The notes under the pieces are model-generated. The model was not told the origin of the DNA, did not search any database, and was given only the letters and a program-made list of their open reading frames with translations. From Treponema sp. (GTDB taxonomy: Bacteria; Spirochaetota; Spirochaetia; Treponematales; Treponemataceae), in the NCBI GenBank assembly GCA_024402695.1, contig JAKSTG010000006.1:1-64000 (forward strand): a stretch of 64,000 bases of DNA. The letters are read 5' to 3'. A program made the translations under genes and the position numbers. Shown here one piece after another: positions 24,414 through 32,964 of the stretch (its first letter is position 1; each line of letters opens with the position of its first letter).

Positions 24414-26174
24414 ATGGCAAAAACATTTGATGATAAGAAGATAATCTACACAATGGACCGTGTAAGCCGTGCTTATGGAACAAAAGTTGTTCTTAAAGAT
24501 GTAAGCATTTCTTATTACTATGGCGCTAAGATTGGTGTTGTAGGTGCCAACGGTTCAGGTAAATCTTCACTTTTCAAAATCCTGGCTGGTCGCGATACAG
24601 ACTTCACAGGAGAAACAACTCTGGCACCAGGATTCACAATTGGTTACCTGGAACAGGAACCAGAACTGGAAGCCGGAAAAACTGTAATTGAAATTGTAAA
24701 GGAAGGGGTAAAACCAATTACAGACCTTCTTGCTGAATTTGACGCTGTAAACGAAGCCTTCGGGGACCCTGATGCAGACTTTGACAAACTTTGTGCCCGC
24801 CAGGCAGAAATCCAGGAAAAACTTGATGCTGCTGATGCATGGAACCTGGATGCAAACCTGGAACTGGCTATGGAAGCTCTCCGCTGTCCTCCACAGGATC
24901 AGGTGGTAGACGTACTTTCCGGGGGTGAACGTCGCCGTGTTGCACTGTGCCGTCTTCTTCTTCAGAAACCAGACATCCTTCTTTTGGACGAACCTACTAA
25001 CCACCTTGATGCTGAAACAGTTGCATGGCTTGAAAAACACCTGCACGATTATCCTGGAACAATTATTGCCGTAACTCACGACCGTTACTTCCTTGATAAC
25101 GTTGCTGAATGGATTCTGGAACTGGACCGCGGTGAAGGTTTCCCATTCAAAGGAAATTACTCTTCATGGCTTGAACAGAAAAACGCTCGCCTTGCTCAGG
25201 AAGCAAAAGGCGAAACACAGCGTCAGAAAGATATCGCACGCGAATTGGAATGGATTCACATGGGTGCCAAAGGACGTCAGGCAAAACACAAAGAACACAT
25301 TACACGCTACAACGAACTTATGTCTCAGGGCGGAAAAGTTCAGCTTAAAGATACACAGATTTCTATTCCCGCTGGTCCACGTCTTGGCGGACAGGTAATT
25401 GATATTGAAGGACTTACAAAATCCTTCGGTGACAAACTGCTTTTTGAAAATCTGGATGTTCATATCCCTGCCGGTGCAGTTGTTGGTATTGTCGGACCTA
25501 ACGGTGCCGGTAAAACAACTCTTTTCAAAATGATTGTTGAAGCAGCTTCAAAAACAGAAGCCAATAAAGGAATGGGCGGAACAGGCGAACTTCCTGATGC
25601 CGGTACAATTAAAATCGGCCAGACAGTAAAACTGGTTTATGTTGACCAGCTTCGTTCTAACCTTGATGAAAATAAGACAATTTACGAAACCCTTTCGGGC
25701 GGATCAGATCTGATTAAACTCGGTGCCGTAGATGAAAAAGGCCGTCCTCTTGAAGGCGGCGTTCGCGAAGTAAATGCTCACGCTTACTGTGGATGGTTCA
25801 ACTTTGGAAGTGCAGACCAGAACAAGAAAGTTGCAGTTCTTTCCGGTGGTGAAAGAAACCGCCTGAACCTGGGACTTATGCTTCAGGAAAGCGGAAACGT
25901 TCTCTTATTCGACGAACCTACAAATGACCTGGACGTTCAGACGGTACGTGCTCTTGAAGACGCCCTTGAAGACTTCGCCGGTTGTGCTATGGTAGTTTCC
26001 CATGACCGCTGGTTCCTGGACCGTATCTGTACACATATTCTGGCCTTTGAAAACAATTCAACAGTCCGCTTCTACGAAGGTAACTGGTCAGAATACGCTG
26101 AATGGAAGATGAAAGAATTCGGTGAAGACGTTGGCGTTCCAAAACGCACAGTATACAGAAAGCTTACAAGATAG
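24414..26174 (+). CDS. ettA: ABC-F translation factor, energy-dependent translational throttle
   Basis: A cytoplasmic ABC-F protein that binds the ribosomal E site and gates elongation according to ATP/ADP. The 586 residues hold two nucleotide-binding domains: Walker A GANGSGKSS and GPNGAGKTT, signatures LSGGERRRVAL and LSGGERNRLNL, Walker B LLLDEPTNHLDAE and LLFDEPTNDLD. The EttA arm (PADADFDKL-like segment, here DPDADFDKL) and the linker WIHMGAKGRQAKHK fit this subfamily. The N-terminus has about seven more residues (MAKTFDD) than typical EttA, and about a dozen extra residues follow the second Walker A. AAGGAG is 15 bases before the ATG, an unusually long distance. Confidence 0.93.
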   Translation: MAKTFDDKKIIYTMDRVSRAYGTKVVLKDVSISYYYGAKIGVVGANGSGKSSLFKILAGRDTDFTGETTLAPGFTIGYLEQEPELEAGKTVIEIVKEGVKPITDLLAEFDAVNEAFGDPDADFDKLCARQAEIQEKLDAADAWNLDANLELAMEALRCPPQDQVVDVLSGGERRRVALCRLLLQKPDILLLDEPTNHLDAETVAWLEKHLHDYPGTIIAVTHDRYFLDNVAEWILELDRGEGFPFKGNYSSWLEQKNARLAQEAKGETQRQKDIARELEWIHMGAKGRQAKHKEHITRYNELMSQGGKVQLKDTQISIPAGPRLGGQVIDIEGLTKSFGDKLLFENLDVHIPAGAVVGIVGPNGAGKTTLFKMIVEAASKTEANKGMGGTGELPDAGTIKIGQTVKLVYVDQLRSNLDENKTIYETLSGGSDLIKLGAVDEKGRPLEGGVREVNAHAYCGWFNFGSADQNKKVAVLSGGERNRLNLGLMLQESGNVLLFDEPTNDLDVQTVRALEDALEDFAGCAMVVSHDRWFLDRICTHILAFENNSTVRFYEGNWSEYAEWKMKEFGEDVGVPKRTVYRKLTR

Positions 26175-26232
26175 AAGCTGAATATGTTTTCTTCAGGATT
26201 CGAAGAAAGCATGGAAGAGAGAGTAAACCAAT

Positions 26233-26279
26233 AAAACAATACCGCGAGTGACAGGAATTGGAACGGGAGGTATTGTTTT
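26233..26279 (+). terminator. Probable terminator of ettA
   Basis: AAAACAATACC pairs exactly with GGTATTGTTTT across a 25-base interior that contains CCG and CGG. The hairpin lies 59 bases after ettA. A smaller hairpin (TTTCTTC/GAAGAAA, 26188-26208) lies before it. Confidence 0.55.
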
Positions 26280-26314
26280 GAGACATTTGAATAATCTTGT
26301 TTAAGGAGTAATTA

Positions 26315-26431
26315 ATGAAACCTGAAGATGAGGCGGTAACCGCTCTAAGCGACGCGGGGGCATCGCGTCGCACCGCCGATTGGCAGCGAAGCTTGTCGGA
26401 GCTGCCTGTACTGAGGTCAAATAAAAATTAG
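26315..26431 (+). CDS. Short leader ORF copying the start of the tRNA-binding gene
   Basis: Encodes 38 residues starting MKPED; the next gene starts MKPEE, and the first 14 bases of both are identical, 126 bases apart. AAGGAG stands six bases before its ATG, an ideal ribosome binding site. Its TAG stop overlaps the AGGAG of the downstream gene, so translation of the leader could control or feed the downstream start. The ORF passes through GC-rich hairpins (GGCGGT/ACCGCC enclosing GCGACGCG/CGCGTCGC, 26332-26377) and the 25-nt repeat. The peptide beyond MKPED has no recognisable family. It may be a regulatory leader or a product of an insertion with target duplication. Confidence 0.5.
   Translation: MKPEDEAVTALSDAGASRRTADWQRSLSELPVLRSNKN
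26382..26406. repeat. 25-nt hairpin repeat, copy 2
   Basis: Arms GGCAGC and GCTGCC surround a loop containing AAGCTTGTCGG. The loop matches copies 1 and 3 while the arms differ from them in a way that keeps base pairing. It is inside the MKPED leader ORF. Confidence 0.5.
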
Positions 26432-26440
26432 GAGAAAAAT

Positions 26441-26977
26441 ATGAAACCTGAAGAAATAAACGCATTACCTATAATCGATCAGTTCAACCTGCGCGTTGTA
26501 CTGAAAGTTTCAAAGATCGTGAAAGTGGAACAGCATCCGGAAGGACCAATGCTTTACATTCTGAGCCTGGACTGCGGTGACGAAGAACCACGCCAGATTG
26601 TAAGTTCAATCGTTCCGTTTTATAAGCCGGAAGAACTTTTAAACCACAATATCATTCTGGTTTACAACTTGAAACCTGCAAACTTCCGCGGCGTTCGTTC
26701 AAACGGAATGCTCCTTGCTGCAAGCAAAGCTGGCGATGAAGAACACGAAACTTGTGAAGTTCTGTTTGCAGATGACATTCCTGTTGGAACAATTCTTGAA
26801 CCGGAAGGATTCGAAGTTCCAGCTGATGTAGATACTTTCTGCTACGTAAAAGCTGACAAGTTTTTCAGCCTGCCACTTTACACAAAAGACGGCTTTGTAG
26901 AAATTGAAGGAAAGAAGCTGGTTGGCGACGGCAAATATATCCAGGCCCACGTTTATGTAAACGGCGAAGTTGGGTAA
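26441..26977 (+). CDS. Stand-alone tRNA-binding (EMAP II/MetG C-terminal type) protein
   Basis: A 178-residue protein whose residues 12-115 form the OB-fold found at the C-terminus of MetRS and in Trbp111/Arc1p: LRVVLKVSKIVKVEQHPE, then VYNLKPANFRGVRSNGMLLAAS. Such domains bind tRNA non-specifically and can aid an aminoacyl-tRNA synthetase or act as chaperones. A C-terminal extension of about 60 residues is not part of the core. AGGAG lies six bases before the ATG. The gene follows ettA and is preceded by the MKPED leader ORF. Spirochaete genomes often call this the beta subunit of MetRS; metG itself is not in the window. Confidence 0.85.
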   Translation: MKPEEINALPIIDQFNLRVVLKVSKIVKVEQHPEGPMLYILSLDCGDEEPRQIVSSIVPFYKPEELLNHNIILVYNLKPANFRGVRSNGMLLAASKAGDEEHETCEVLFADDIPVGTILEPEGFEVPADVDTFCYVKADKFFSLPLYTKDGFVEIEGKKLVGDGKYIQAHVYVNGEVG

Positions 26978-27015
26978 AATCTATTTTGTGACAGGGAGTC
27001 AAAAGTATTTAAAAT

Positions 27016-27045
27016 AAGAAAGCCGCTTTTCAGCGGCTTTTTTTG
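27016..27045. terminator. Bidirectional terminator between the tRNA-binding gene and glmS
   Basis: AAGCCGCT (27020-27027) pairs with AGCGGCTT (27032-27039), with A residues before and seven T after. It serves both convergent genes. Confidence 0.92.
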
Positions 27046-27046
27046 T

Positions 27047-28891
27047 TTACTCTACAGTTACTGATTTTGCCAGGTTTCTTGGTTTGTCAGGATCGTAACC
27101 CTTAAGGATTGCACAGTAGTAAGCAAACAGCTGGGCTGGAATTACAGTAGTAAGAGAAGCGAGGATATTCGAAATCATAGGGATTTTGAATGTTTCGTCT
27201 ACTTTTCCTGTAAATGCATCGCTGTCATCCTGAGTGATAACCAGAGTTGTAGCTCCGCGGCTGCGAACTTCTACAATGTTTGAACCGATTTTATCATACA
27301 GATCAGGTTCAGATGCAATGGCAACAACTAGAGTTTTTGTATCAATAAGAGCGATTGGTCCGTGTTTAAGTTCACCAGCGGCGAAGGCTTCAGAATGCAT
27401 GTAAGAAACTTCTTTAAGTTTCAGAGCGCTTTCAAGTGAAGTGGCGCTGTCGAACTGACGGCCAATGTAAAAGATTTTGTCCTTGTTGTACTGCTTTGTT
27501 GCAAAGGTGTGGATTGCATCTTTTGTTTCCAGAATTTCTGAAACTTTGCCTGGAACACTTTCAAGTTCAGAAAGGATTTCAGTTGTTCTTTCTTCAGAAA
27601 GGAATCCGCGTTCTTTACCGGCTTTTACAGCCAGAAGGTACAGACACATAAGCTGTGTTGTATAGGCTTTTGTAGAAGCAACGGCAATTTCAGGACCAGC
27701 CCAAGTATAGATAACTTCATCGGCTTCACGGCTTACTGTTGAACCTACAACATTTGTAATGGCGATAACTTTGAGGCCCTGTTTTTTTGCAAGGCGCATT
27801 GCCATAAGAGTATCAGCTGTTTCTCCGGACTGGCTGATAACGATAAAGATATCGTCCTTGTTCAGGATAGGATCTCTGTAACGGAATTCAGAAGCAACAT
27901 CAACTTCAACGTTCAGACGAGCCAGTTTTTCGAATGCGTATTTTGCAACAACACCTGCATGGTAAGCAGTACCACATGCTGTGATTACAACACGTTTTGC
28001 ATTTTTCCATGCGTTGTCTGTTTTCATTTCTTCGAAGTTCACATCAACAGGTTTTCCAGAAGCATCTTTTACGATGCGAGGACGCATTGTATCTGTAAGA
28101 GCTTTTGGCTGCTCGTGAATTTCTTTAAGCATGAAGTGTGGGTAACCGTTCTTTTCAGCGGCATCGATGTCCCATTCAACGTGGCTTATTTCCTTGCTGA
28201 TTTTTGTTCCTTCAAAGTTGAACAGATCAACATGGTCTGTATAAAGAACAGCGATTTCTTTTTCGCCAAGATAGTAAACATCGCGGGTGTGTTCCAGAAG
28301 GGCAGGAACGTCAGAGGCGATGAAGTTTTCTCCTTTGCCAAGTCCTACAACAAGAGGGCTTTCCTTACGGGCACAGAGCAGACGATCCGGATAATCCTTG
28401 CAGATTACTCCAAGGGCGTAAGATCCTTCCAGGCGGTGAAGAGTATCCAGAAGTGCCTGGAAAATATCGCCGTCTTTTTTATAGTAGTAGTCCAGAAGAT
28501 GTGCAATTACTTCTGTGTCTGTCTGGCTTTTGAAAACACTTCCCTGACTCTGAAGCCATTCTTTAATTGGGGCATAGTTTTCGATGATTCCGTTGTGAAC
28601 AACAGCAATGCTGCCTGACTTGTTTGTATGAGGGTGAGCATTTATATCGTTTGGTTCACCGTGTGTAGCCCAGCGAGTGTGTCCAATGCCAAGGCTTCCA
28701 CGTACTGTTTCCTTTGCAACAAATTCTTCAAGGAATTTCAGAGCGCCTTTTGCTTTGCGCACAAGAACATTTTCGCCGTCAAGAACAGCGATTCCCGAAG
28801 AGTCATAACCGCGGTATTCAAGTTTTTTCAGACCATTGATCAGAACCTGATCGGCCATCTTGTTTCCTACGTATCCAACAATTCCGCACAT
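27047..28891 (-). CDS. glmS: Glutamine-fructose-6-phosphate aminotransferase (isomerizing)
   Basis: Makes glucosamine-6-phosphate from fructose-6-phosphate and glutamine, the first step towards UDP-GlcNAc. The 614-residue protein starts MCGIVGYVGN, so Cys2 is the glutaminase nucleophile after Met removal. GHTRWATHGEPN and the internal DTEV/GSYALG segments complete the class II amidotransferase domain. Two SIS domains follow (SQSGETADT near 354), and the C-terminus DKPRNLAKSVTVE is diagnostic. AAGGA precedes the ATG. There is no room for a glmS ribozyme in the short leader. Confidence 0.97.
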   Translation of the reverse strand: MCGIVGYVGNKMADQVLINGLKKLEYRGYDSSGIAVLDGENVLVRKAKGALKFLEEFVAKETVRGSLGIGHTRWATHGEPNDINAHPHTNKSGSIAVVHNGIIENYAPIKEWLQSQGSVFKSQTDTEVIAHLLDYYYKKDGDIFQALLDTLHRLEGSYALGVICKDYPDRLLCARKESPLVVGLGKGENFIASDVPALLEHTRDVYYLGEKEIAVLYTDHVDLFNFEGTKISKEISHVEWDIDAAEKNGYPHFMLKEIHEQPKALTDTMRPRIVKDASGKPVDVNFEEMKTDNAWKNAKRVVITACGTAYHAGVVAKYAFEKLARLNVEVDVASEFRYRDPILNKDDIFIVISQSGETADTLMAMRLAKKQGLKVIAITNVVGSTVSREADEVIYTWAGPEIAVASTKAYTTQLMCLYLLAVKAGKERGFLSEERTTEILSELESVPGKVSEILETKDAIHTFATKQYNKDKIFYIGRQFDSATSLESALKLKEVSYMHSEAFAAGELKHGPIALIDTKTLVVAIASEPDLYDKIGSNIVEVRSRGATTLVITQDDSDAFTGKVDETFKIPMISNILASLTTVIPAQLFAYYCAILKGYDPDKPRNLAKSVTVE

Positions 28892-28914
28892 ATTTAATCC
28901 TTTTAGTTATAGTA

Positions 28915-28956
28915 AGGTATATTACCTATTATAACTGAAGTTTTGTACCCGTTCAA
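28915..28956 (-). promoter_or_regulatory. glmS promoter with a start-site palindrome
   Basis: On the minus strand TTGAAC (28951-28956) and TATAAT (28928-28933) are 17 bases apart. Directly after the -10 is the perfect palindrome AGGTAATATACCT (28915-28927), covering the expected transcription start. It is a candidate operator; the protein is not known. Confidence 0.6.
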
Positions 28957-28987
28957 CAAACATCATTTTGGGTGTATTATTGAATAG

Positions 28988-29851
28988 ATGTTTTTTCGTG
29001 CAGCAGAACAGGTTAACCCAGACAGCTTACAAGCTTTCCTCAAGAAACATGAGCACACTTGTGTTACATTATGCTCAATTGTGCGCCGAAATGCGTCAAA
29101 TGTATTTGTTTTTATGAAAAGTGAAGGGGAAATCTGGGGTGTTCTACATATGGATTTGAGCATTTCTTACTGCCTGCCCTTTTTGAAAAATCCTTCGGAA
29201 GAGTTTGAAAAACTTTTTCTTCTGGTAGCCGCAGAATCAGGATTTTTCGGACCTTCGGCAGTAAAAAAGATTTCCTGTATAGACGGCGAAAAACTTGCAG
29301 GGGAAATAATTCTTTCAATCCTTATGAAATATGGATTCAAAACTTTTGCCAGAACAGAATATTTCCTCATGACAAAAGAAGATGTTTCTGAATTGCCGCC
29401 GCCTGCTTCACTTCTGAGCATGGGGGAAGAAATTGTCTGCTGCAAGGCGGAACATGCAGAAGAGCTTTATGATCTTCAGTTTCATTATCTGAAAGAAGAA
29501 GTGGCTCCAAATGGAAGGGACTTTACTGATTTGTACGTGAAGTCCAGCATCAAATCAATTTTGAAAAACCAGAAAGTTTTTGCCATAGAAATTGACGGGA
29601 AGTTTGTGGCGAAGGTAAACACAAATGCCATCGGCTGGAATTGGGTGCAGATTGGAGGCGTTTATACAGATCCGCTTTACCGCAGAAACGGGTACTCGCT
29701 CTGTCTTCTTTCAACCTTATGTCGTCGCATAAATAAAACAGGCCGGAAGTCTGTCCTCTTTGTAAAGAAGAACAATCTCCCGGCCCTTGCCTTATATGAA
29801 AAACTGGATTTCAAAAAATCCTGCGATTTTCAGATTACTTATTTTGAATAA
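28988..29851 (+). CDS. GNAT-family N-acetyltransferase
   Basis: A 287-residue protein. The C-terminal part (about 150-287) is a GNAT fold: VQIGGVYTDPLYRRNGYSL holds the acetyl-CoA pyrophosphate loop (RRNGY) and NLPALALYEKLDFKKSCDF the last strand and helix. The N-terminal half is not recognised and may bind the substrate. No ribosome binding site is present; TATTAT ends seven bases before the ATG, so a leaderless transcript is likely. Its 3' end overlaps the convergent SGNH gene by 13 bases. Substrate unknown. Confidence 0.8.
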   Translation: MFFRAAEQVNPDSLQAFLKKHEHTCVTLCSIVRRNASNVFVFMKSEGEIWGVLHMDLSISYCLPFLKNPSEEFEKLFLLVAAESGFFGPSAVKKISCIDGEKLAGEIILSILMKYGFKTFARTEYFLMTKEDVSELPPPASLLSMGEEIVCCKAEHAEELYDLQFHYLKEEVAPNGRDFTDLYVKSSIKSILKNQKVFAIEIDGKFVAKVNTNAIGWNWVQIGGVYTDPLYRRNGYSLCLLSTLCRRINKTGRKSVLFVKKNNLPALALYEKLDFKKSCDFQITYFE

Positions 29852-31158
29852 CCCATTCCGCAGATTGTGAAGGCTTTATCTTCATCGCCTTCTTTCATTC
29901 TTACCTCTACAGTGTGTTCAGCGGCTTCCTCTTCATCAATTACGATTGTTTCTACGCAGTTGTTCCATCCGCTTCCAGTGAATCCGTTTACAGTCTGGGC
30001 AAGTTTTCCGTCAACGTAAATATCAGCTTTTCCGGCTTTAACACCAGCCCAGCTTCCAAAATCTTTGTAAACCAGAATAAGGTTCTTGCAGTTGATTTTC
30101 ATTTTAAGGGCATCGTTTCCGGCACTTGGTTTGTGGTACCAGTTGTTAGGGAAGTCACCTTTATTTGTTTTCTTAAGTCCCTGTGTCTGGCCATCTTTTC
30201 CGTTGAAATCACCGGAAGTGATTTTTACATTTTCATCGTCGCCCAGAATCTGGCGGAAACCTTTGAAGTTCTTTCTTTTTCTGTAATCTTCCGGAACTGG
30301 AACAGCTTCGTCAGCATCAGCTTTGTCTGCAAGATCAATGATGTTCATAAGACAGTCAGCCATGATTGTGTGTCCGGCTTTTGTTGGGTGAACAATGTCA
30401 GTAAAGTACTGTTCATCTGTAAATGAACTCTGACGATTGTTGATTGCATCCTGAACGCTTACCTGTGGAATGTTGTAATGAGAAGCAACCATTGTCATCT
30501 GTGTCTGTGTGTTAGGATATTTTGCAGCCGAGTAAAAGGCCATAACTACAGCTTCAGGTTTTGCTTCAAGAACGTTGCGAATCAGCTGTTCAAAGGCACG
30601 CTGTTTTGTTGGTTCACCGCCATCGTTTACTGCAAATTCAATTACCAGAAGATCAGGGTCTGCACCCAGAACATTAGTAACATCCTGATTATAGCGGACA
30701 AGTCCTACAGGAGAAGAAGTTCCCGAAAGTCCGGCTCCGTCAAAAGTAACATTTGTTGCACCTGCAGGTGCATATTTTGTGCGGAGCATTTTTGAGAACT
30801 GGTAAGCATAACCGTCACGGAAATCTGCAGGACCGGCACCTTCAGTTACTGATCCACCAATACAGGCTACATAGACCATTTCGCCTGAACGGATTTTTTC
30901 AAGAAATTTCTTGATACGGAAATTGTTTCCCTGAGCCACAATTGATTTTTCAAGCATTGTGGCATAAACGTCATCAGGGATGCTTAAAGGGTTTTCGCTC
31001 TTAGCAGGAGCGGCAGGCTTTTCAGCCGGTTTTACGGCTTCGGTTTTTCCTTTGTCAGCTGAAATTTCTTTCGGCGCAGAGGAACAGGCTGTCACAGTCA
31101 TTAATACTGCGACAAAAGCAGCACCAAGTGCTGCCATAGCTGGAGTAGTTTTTTTCAT
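29839..31158 (-). CDS. SGNH/GDSL esterase lipoprotein
   Basis: A 439-residue lipoprotein: signal peptide with lipobox VTAC (Cys25) and a Pro/Ala/Lys-rich linker (about 35-60). The SGNH hydrolase domain has block I GGSVTEG (Ser near 102), the Asn block FAVNDGGE, and the DIVHP block with catalytic Asp and His near 254. A C-terminal beta-rich domain (about 300-439, GKADIYVDGKLAQTV...) looks like a carbohydrate-binding or jelly-roll module. It is a close paralogue of the next gene upstream, from which it is 54 bases away, so the two form an operon. Deacetylation of plant or bacterial polysaccharide is the likely role. Confidence 0.85.
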   Translation of the reverse strand: MKKTTPAMAALGAAFVAVLMTVTACSSAPKEISADKGKTEAVKPAEKPAAPAKSENPLSIPDDVYATMLEKSIVAQGNNFRIKKFLEKIRSGEMVYVACIGGSVTEGAGPADFRDGYAYQFSKMLRTKYAPAGATNVTFDGAGLSGTSSPVGLVRYNQDVTNVLGADPDLLVIEFAVNDGGEPTKQRAFEQLIRNVLEAKPEAVVMAFYSAAKYPNTQTQMTMVASHYNIPQVSVQDAINNRQSSFTDEQYFTDIVHPTKAGHTIMADCLMNIIDLADKADADEAVPVPEDYRKRKNFKGFRQILGDDENVKITSGDFNGKDGQTQGLKKTNKGDFPNNWYHKPSAGNDALKMKINCKNLILVYKDFGSWAGVKAGKADIYVDGKLAQTVNGFTGSGWNNCVETIVIDEEEAAEHTVEVRMKEGDEDKAFTICGMGYSK

Positions 31159-31212
31159 TGTTTTGTTTCCTTCCCGGACAGATTATGCGCGCCCGGACCG
31201 CAAGGTTACTGC

Positions 31213-32892
31213 TTAATCTGAATAGCCGATTGCTTCAATTGTGAAAGGTTTATCTTCATCGCCTGAAGCCATTCTAATTTCAATTACATGACGTTTGGCT
31301 GTGTTTTCTTTGATGAAGCTTTTGAAGTTACTGGTGTTCCAGCTTTCTTTGTTACCGTTAAGAGTGTCTGCAACTACACCATCAATAAGAACCTCTGCAG
31401 TTCCACAGCCTGTTCCCTTGTAAATAATCAGAAGATTTTTACAGGTCAGTTCCAGACGCATTGCTTCATTTTCTGCAGGAATATCTTTCAGATCTTCACG
31501 CTGGCGGCCAGGTCTCATCCAGTTGTAAGGATAACTGATCAGATCGTTGGCAGGATGCTGTGGTTCAAAATCACGGTCTGTAAAACTTCCGGCTTTGAAT
31601 ACCACGCCAGGATTTCCGTTGAAGCCTGGTGCATAGGCTGGAAGAATCTGTTTGAAACCGCAGAAACTTGAATCAGTGATTTTGTAGTTTTCAGGAACTG
31701 CAATAGCATTATCTTCCTTGTCGGAATCAATTGAATCTACAAGGTTCATAAGACAGTCAGCCATAATTGTGTGGCCCATTGTTGAAGGGTGAACATAATC
31801 AACATAGAAAACAGAATCTGTTCCCATGTCGAATTCACCGTTATTGTTGTCTACTGCATTCTGAATGCTGACCTGCTGAATTCCGTAGTGTTCCCCTACA
31901 GGGATTTTTTCTTTCTGACTGTTCTGATAAGGAGCGGCAGAATAAAGGCCGATAACTGCACATTCAGGATTTGCAGAAAGGGCAGTGCGAATCAGCTGTT
32001 CAAAGCCGCGGATATTTTCAGTTCCTGCTTCGTCATTAACAGCGAACTCAATAATCAGAAGGTCCGGTGCACAACCGGCACGTTCAATAACATTCTGAGG
32101 ATATCTCATAAGGCCTTCAGCAGAACCGGTTCCTCCAAGGCCGCAAGGATTCATAATGATATTACTTCCACCTGCGTTGTATTTTGCCTGAAGTTTTTTG
32201 TAGAACTGATATGCGTATCCGTCGCGGAAACTTGCGGGACCACCGCCCTCTGTAATTGAACCTCCAAGTGGAGTGTAATGAACTGGTTTCCCTGAACGGA
32301 TTTTTTCAATCACTTTTTTCATGCGGAAATTATTTCCTTTAGAAACCAGTGATGCGGAAATCATTTTTGCGTATGTTTCATCTTTTACATTGAAAGGACG
32401 TGAATAAATGTCGTAATTCTTTTCGGTTGTTTCTGTATATGAAATGTTTCCGAATTCTTTTTTTACTTCCGGTCCCCAGAATGCGGCCTGAGAAAGATCA
32501 AGCTTTGTTTCTTTTCTATCAATTGTTACAGTCACTGATTTGAAAATTACTTCCATCATTTTAAGGCTGTATTTTGGCATTAAGAAAGTAACTTTATTTG
32601 CAAAGTCAGGATCCTGGTTTGTGAAGTTCTGAACAGTCAGGTTCATTTCGATATCAAAATCACCGTAAGTAAAAGTGTCTCCACCAGCCATAAATTCTGT
32701 ATATTTTGGTGTAGACATCTGTTCAAAATCAGAAGAAAGATAAACCTGGAAACCTGTATAGCTCAAGTTTACTCCGCTTACCTTAACAGAAACTGATTTC
32801 CCAATGGAAAGTTTTTCAGGAAGAGAAAGGCTAAAGCCGTCTGTTACGTGAACATAAAGTGCGTCTGAAAGATTCATTGTTTTACCTACCAT
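31213..32892 (-). CDS. SGNH/GDSL esterase with an extra N-terminal beta domain
   Basis: A 559-residue paralogue of the neighbouring lipoprotein. Residues 1-150 form a beta-rich domain (VTDGFSLSLPEKLSIG...), possibly carbohydrate binding. The catalytic SGNH domain follows with GGSITEG (Ser near 211), FAVNDEAG, and DYVHP (near 366), then the same C-terminal beta domain. No signal peptide is seen, so it may stay in the cytoplasm, unlike its partner. Two starts are possible: the ATG at 32892, with TATAAT eight bases upstream, or the in-frame ATG at 32877, preceded by AGGT. The pair may deacetylate the same sugar chains outside and inside the cell. Confidence 0.82.
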   Translation of the reverse strand: MVGKTMNLSDALYVHVTDGFSLSLPEKLSIGKSVSVKVSGVNLSYTGFQVYLSSDFEQMSTPKYTEFMAGGDTFTYGDFDIEMNLTVQNFTNQDPDFANKVTFLMPKYSLKMMEVIFKSVTVTIDRKETKLDLSQAAFWGPEVKKEFGNISYTETTEKNYDIYSRPFNVKDETYAKMISASLVSKGNNFRMKKVIEKIRSGKPVHYTPLGGSITEGGGPASFRDGYAYQFYKKLQAKYNAGGSNIIMNPCGLGGTGSAEGLMRYPQNVIERAGCAPDLLIIEFAVNDEAGTENIRGFEQLIRTALSANPECAVIGLYSAAPYQNSQKEKIPVGEHYGIQQVSIQNAVDNNNGEFDMGTDSVFYVDYVHPSTMGHTIMADCLMNLVDSIDSDKEDNAIAVPENYKITDSSFCGFKQILPAYAPGFNGNPGVVFKAGSFTDRDFEPQHPANDLISYPYNWMRPGRQREDLKDIPAENEAMRLELTCKNLLIIYKGTGCGTAEVLIDGVVADTLNGNKESWNTSNFKSFIKENTAKRHVIEIRMASGDEDKPFTIEAIGYSD

Positions 32893-32964
32893 AAGATTGA
32901 ATTATATGACAGGTTTACAGAATTTGCGATAAGGAAAAAACTGAAATAATTATGTTGTGATACT

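Noticed and set aside
27959-28618. 219-codon frame opposite glmS
   Set aside because: Antisense to glmS, rich in Phe and Cys, no initiation signals.
28892-28990. glmS ribozyme or riboswitch
   Set aside because: The predicted leader is only about 30 bases, too short for either.
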